A stretch of 7,966 bases of DNA, from assembly GCA_005883235.1 (NCBI GenBank), contig VAYE01000014.1:4862-12827 (forward strand), read 5' to 3'. The translations under genes were made by a program, and so were the position numbers. The notes under the pieces were generated by a model, which did not search any database, was not told the DNA's origin, and saw only the letters and a program-made list of their open reading frames with translations. Source of the stretch: Actinomycetota bacterium. Lineage in GTDB: Bacteria; Actinomycetota; Thermoleophilia; Gaiellales; Gaiellaceae. Positions 5,501-7,966 of this stretch are shown here, one piece after another; the first letter of the stretch is position 1; each line of letters begins with the position of its first letter.

Positions 5501-7366
5501 ATGGCGAGAGCTCTCGTGAGTGTGTTGGTCGTCGTCATTGTCGGCGGTTCGTGCTCGTGGAAGGACGGCTCGCCGGGTGGCTTCGATGCCGCGGCGGCGG
5601 CGCGTGGCGCCGGCTCGTTGCTGCTGGGTCGATCGCAGGACGGGCGGCCGATCGTCGCTTTCCGTGCCGGCGACTCGCAGGGGAGGCGCGTGCTCGTCTT
5701 CGGCTGTATCCACGGGACGGAGTGCGCCGGCATCGCGATCGCCCGCGCGCTCGAGCGCATCAGAACTGGCTTGGATCTCTGGATCGTTCCGAACCTGAAC
5801 CCGGATGGCTACGCGCGCGGGACGCGCCAGAACGGCCGCGGCGTCGACCTGAACGCCAACTGGTCGTCGCAATGGCAGGGCGGCGGCCGCCCCTGGGACA
5901 CGTACTACCCCGGCCCGCACCCGTTCTCGGAGCGGGAGACGCGAATCGGCCGCAAGCTGATCCTGCGCGTCCGGCCCCGGGTGACGATCTGGTTCCACCA
6001 GCACCTGAACCTCGTCTGGGCCTGGGGACCGAGCAGCGCGGCCGGCCACATCTACGCCCGCGCCGCGCGGATGCGCTTCTACCACCACCATTGGCTGCAC
6101 GGCACCGCCACCAACTGGCAGAACCACCACCTGCCCGGCTCGGCCTCGTTCACCGTGGAGCTGCCGGCCGGCAGCCTCACGCCGCGACAGGTGCGCCGCC
6201 AGGTGCATGCGGTGCTCGCGCTCGGTGGCGCTCTCGCGGCCCCGCGCGCGGCGCGGGGAAGCGCCGGCGTGCGGTGGACGAGTCGCGCGGAGCGATTGAT
6301 CGGACACCTGCCGGTGTCGGTCTCGGTGGAAGAGCGCGGCCGGCTCGTATACGCGCACGGCGGCGCCGTGCCCCGGCAGCCCGCTTCCAACGAGAAGCTG
6401 CTGCTCTCGATGGTCGTCCTCGACCGCTTCGGCGCTCGCTACCGCATCCCGACCACCCTCGAGGGGTCGCTTCCGTCAAAGGGATCGGTGAGAGGGAACC
6501 TGTGGCTCGTCGGCCACGGCGACCCCGAGCTCGACGACGCCGCGCTCCGGCGGCTCGCGCGCAAGCTGCGCGCGGCGGGCGTGCGAGCCGTGCGCGGATC
6601 GGTCGTCGGCGCCACGAACACGTTCACCCGCGAGCGCTGGGCACCCGGCTGGCACCCCATCGCGCTTCGGTTCGTCGCGCTACCGACCGCGCTCGTCTTC
6701 GACGCCAACACGAGCCCAGGCGGGTTCGTCTTCGATCCCGAACGCCGGGCCGCGGCCGCGCTCACCGCCGACCTGCGCGCGCTCGGCGTCCGGGTTCGCG
6801 GGCCTGCAGGAGCGGGTCGCGAGCCTGCTGCCGCCGATCGCATCCTCGCAACCGTCCGCTCAGCTCCACTGGTCGACATCGTCAGGCGGCAGAACCTCGA
6901 CTCGCTCAACCTCGACGCGGAGGTCCTGACGAAGCTGCTCGGCGCCGCCGCCTTCGGCCCGCCCGGCTCGATCGCGAAAGGTGCGCGAGCGATCCGACGC
7001 TGGGCACGCCAACACGGCGTCGAGGTCGTCGCGCACGACGGCTCCGGGCTCTCCTACAAGGACAGGATCAGCACGAACGCGATCGTCCGACTGCTGGACA
7101 CCGCCGATCGCGAACCCTGGGGCCCAGCGGTGCGGACGACACTGCCGACTGCCGGCGAGGGCACGCTGGCCGGGCGCCTGATCGGCCTCCGTGTGCGCGC
7201 AAAGACCGGAACCCTCCTGCAGCAGGTGTCCGCCCTCTCCGGCTGGATCTGGCTGCAGAGATCACGCCGATGGGGCGAGTTCTCGATCCTCTCACGCGGC
7301 CTCTCGAAGCCAAAGGCGGTCGCCGTCGAGGACGAACTCGTCTCGGTCATCGCCAAGGACGCGTGA
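5501..7366 (+). CDS. Exported fusion of an M14 zinc carboxypeptidase/amidase and a PBP4-type D,D-carboxypeptidase
   Basis: 621 residues. Residues 1-18 form a secretion signal; Cys18 after VGGS may be a lipidation site, though Gly at -3 is poor. Residues 40-245 are an M14 (MpaA-like) domain: H71-G-T-E74 zinc motif, NLNPDGYARGTRQNGRGVDL (98-117) for substrate binding, WFHQH (H166 or H168 as third ligand) and E220 in FTVELPAG as likely catalytic Glu. Residues 260-620 are a peptidase S13 (DacB/PBP4) domain: S296-N-E-K299, GHGDPEL, S468-L-N470, DGSGLS (513-518) and K568-T-G570. The 172-residue gap between the first two motifs is shorter than the roughly 250 of Actinomadura R39 enzyme, so the inserted domain is reduced. 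Predicted roles: the S13 part trims the terminal D-Ala of stem peptides and the M14 part cleaves at the D-Glu/diamino acid region, both outside the membrane. ATG 5501 has no clear ribosome binding site. All catalytic motifs are intact. Confidence 0.85.
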   Translation: MARALVSVLVVVIVGGSCSWKDGSPGGFDAAAAARGAGSLLLGRSQDGRPIVAFRAGDSQGRRVLVFGCIHGTECAGIAIARALERIRTGLDLWIVPNLNPDGYARGTRQNGRGVDLNANWSSQWQGGGRPWDTYYPGPHPFSERETRIGRKLILRVRPRVTIWFHQHLNLVWAWGPSSAAGHIYARAARMRFYHHHWLHGTATNWQNHHLPGSASFTVELPAGSLTPRQVRRQVHAVLALGGALAAPRAARGSAGVRWTSRAERLIGHLPVSVSVEERGRLVYAHGGAVPRQPASNEKLLLSMVVLDRFGARYRIPTTLEGSLPSKGSVRGNLWLVGHGDPELDDAALRRLARKLRAAGVRAVRGSVVGATNTFTRERWAPGWHPIALRFVALPTALVFDANTSPGGFVFDPERRAAAALTADLRALGVRVRGPAGAGREPAAADRILATVRSAPLVDIVRRQNLDSLNLDAEVLTKLLGAAAFGPPGSIAKGARAIRRWARQHGVEVVAHDGSGLSYKDRISTNAIVRLLDTADREPWGPAVRTTLPTAGEGTLAGRLIGLRVRAKTGTLLQQVSALSGWIWLQRSRRWGEFSILSRGLSKPKAVAVEDELVSVIAKDA

Positions 7367-7750
7367 TCGAGAGGCGCCGGCGGCCCGTCGTCACAGTCAT
7401 GCTTTCTCGACGCAACGCAATCCCACTAGGCAAACCGAAAAAGGCGGCACGAGCACGGCCCCAACGGCAGCCTCAACCAGGTTCGAGCCCAGCCCGAGCG
7501 AGCGCAAGCCCCTGCGCAGTACGGCGGTTGGGCAGAGGAAGCCGGTGCTCGTCCCTCGTGTCACCTTTCCCGCACTCTGCCGCGGCTTCTCTTGCCCCTG
7601 CCGAGTGCGCCCCGATCCGGCTTCAGTGCATGGATGCAGCTCCGCGTTGCGGCGTTGCTGCGTTGCGGCTGGGCAGCAAGGAGAGACCGTCCCCACGCTC
7701 CTCGCTGGCCCATTCGCGGCCATCGGTTTCGACGGGAGGTTCCTGGCCGA
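7367..7750. other. Gene-poor gap of 384 bases between convergent genes
   Basis: It separates the stop of the + strand fusion gene from the stop of the - strand permease. No frame gives a convincing gene. A - strand frame ending in TGA at 7399-7397 has a hydrophobic last 35 residues (GLGSNLVEAAVGAVLVPP, then a Cys-containing end), but its upstream part is Arg/Ser-rich and has no family resemblance. A T-loop-like GGTTCGAGCCC at about 7481 is not part of a foldable tRNA. A perfect palindrome, CGATTAATCG (7748-7757), spans the permease stop codon. No clear terminator was found. Confidence 0.4.
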
Positions 7751-7966
7751 TTAATCGTCGGCGAGCACGCGCGGCACGGAGAGGCGCTTGAGTCGGCTGA
7801 CGGACAAGATCGAGCTGCCCGCGGCGATCGCGGTACCGCCGCCGGCGGCGAGAGCGCTCGCACCGGCGAGCGTCCCGACGGGAAGACGCAAGCCGGCGCC
7901 GACGAGCAACGCGAGGGCGGCCCCGAGCGCGCTCCCTGCGATCCCGAGCATCGTCGCTTCGAGCAC
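7751..7966 (-). CDS. C-terminus of a probable FtsX/MacB-type ABC transporter permease (5' partial)
   Basis: The frame is open from the right edge to TAA at 7753-7751 and gives the last 71 or so residues. It begins LEATMLGIAGSALGAALALL, a membrane segment opening with the acidic E-x-x-x-L-G-x-x-G pattern typical of the third of four segments in FtsX/MacB-type permeases. A loop (LRLPVGTLAG), a second Ala/Gly-rich membrane segment and a short basic tail (SRLKRLSVPRVLADD) follow; the usual end is a helix after which arginines and a Leu-Ala pair face the cytoplasm. The ATPase partner and the rest of the permease would lie beyond the window. The family call rests on pattern only; another multi-pass membrane protein is possible. 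Confidence 0.5.
   Translation of the reverse strand: MLEATMLGIAGSALGAALALLVGAGLRLPVGTLAGASALAAGGGTAIAAGSSILSVSRLKRLSVPRVLADD

Noticed and set aside
7470..7500. tRNA-like GGTTCGAGCCC motif
   Set aside because: The flanking bases do not form a T-stem, and no acceptor or anticodon arm could be placed on either strand.
7748..7757. Perfect 10-base palindrome over the permease stop codon
   Set aside because: It is a single short site with no flanking context suggesting an operator; chance is adequate.
5416..7791. A 791-residue + strand open frame, longer than the fusion gene it overlaps
   Set aside because: It translates to Arg/Pro/Ala-rich sequence with no domains, while the overlapping frame has complete M14 and S13 motifs. 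It is a GC-driven shadow.
1..7966. CRISPR array, insertion sequence, or integrase
   Set aside because: No regularly spaced direct repeats, no transposase or recombinase motifs, and no terminal inverted repeats bounding a unit were found by eye.

Overview
The window is GC-rich, uses GC-rich third codon positions in its clear genes, and has gene types that recur together in soil Actinomycetota. The pairing of a MauD-like thioredoxin with a Cys-rich Tat-type protein, and a Cys-containing HTHTGPPG-type protein tail, make me favour the class Thermoleophilia (Gaiellales or Solirubrobacterales). This is an inference from protein style; there is no rRNA or marker gene here. High GC leaves long open frames on every strand, so many long reading frames are shadows.

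Left part, + strand: the Pro/Ala-rich tail of a secreted protein (to 128), a small bacterial-PH-like plus SHOCT protein (to 622), a gene-poor stretch holding two interleaved inverted repeats (795-852), and an intact gene of an uncharacterised conserved family (1081-1935). A 390-base stretch (1936-2328) has no convincing gene but has an odd, conserved-looking character.

Middle part, - strand, 4808 down to 2329: an operon-like cassette. It reads MauD-like membrane-anchored thioredoxin (CGPC), then a 14-cysteine protein with a Tat-like signal, then a multi-pass membrane protein fused to two tandem copies of an extracytoplasmic domain of about 115 residues. The layout fits export, cysteine oxidation or maturation of a Cys-rich cell-surface protein. 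At least two of the three genes look damaged. The thioredoxin lacks the second half of its fold. The membrane gene carries an in-frame TGA 25 codons after its apparent start and a frameshift near 3022-3035. Either the cassette is decaying, it uses unusual decoding, or the sequence has local errors.

The cassette is abutted upstream by the severed C-terminal end of a berberine-bridge-type FAD oxidoreductase on the + strand (4848-5135), so this is a rearrangement scar. A weak hairpin follows it, then another short gene-tail remnant on the - strand (5318-5443).

Right part: one large intact + strand gene (5501-7366) encoding an exported protein that joins an M14 zinc carboxypeptidase/amidase domain to a PBP4-type (S13) D,D-carboxypeptidase domain. 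Both predicted activities act on peptidoglycan peptides. After a gene-poor gap, the window ends inside the C-terminus of a probable FtsX/MacB-type ABC permease on the - strand (7966 to 7751).
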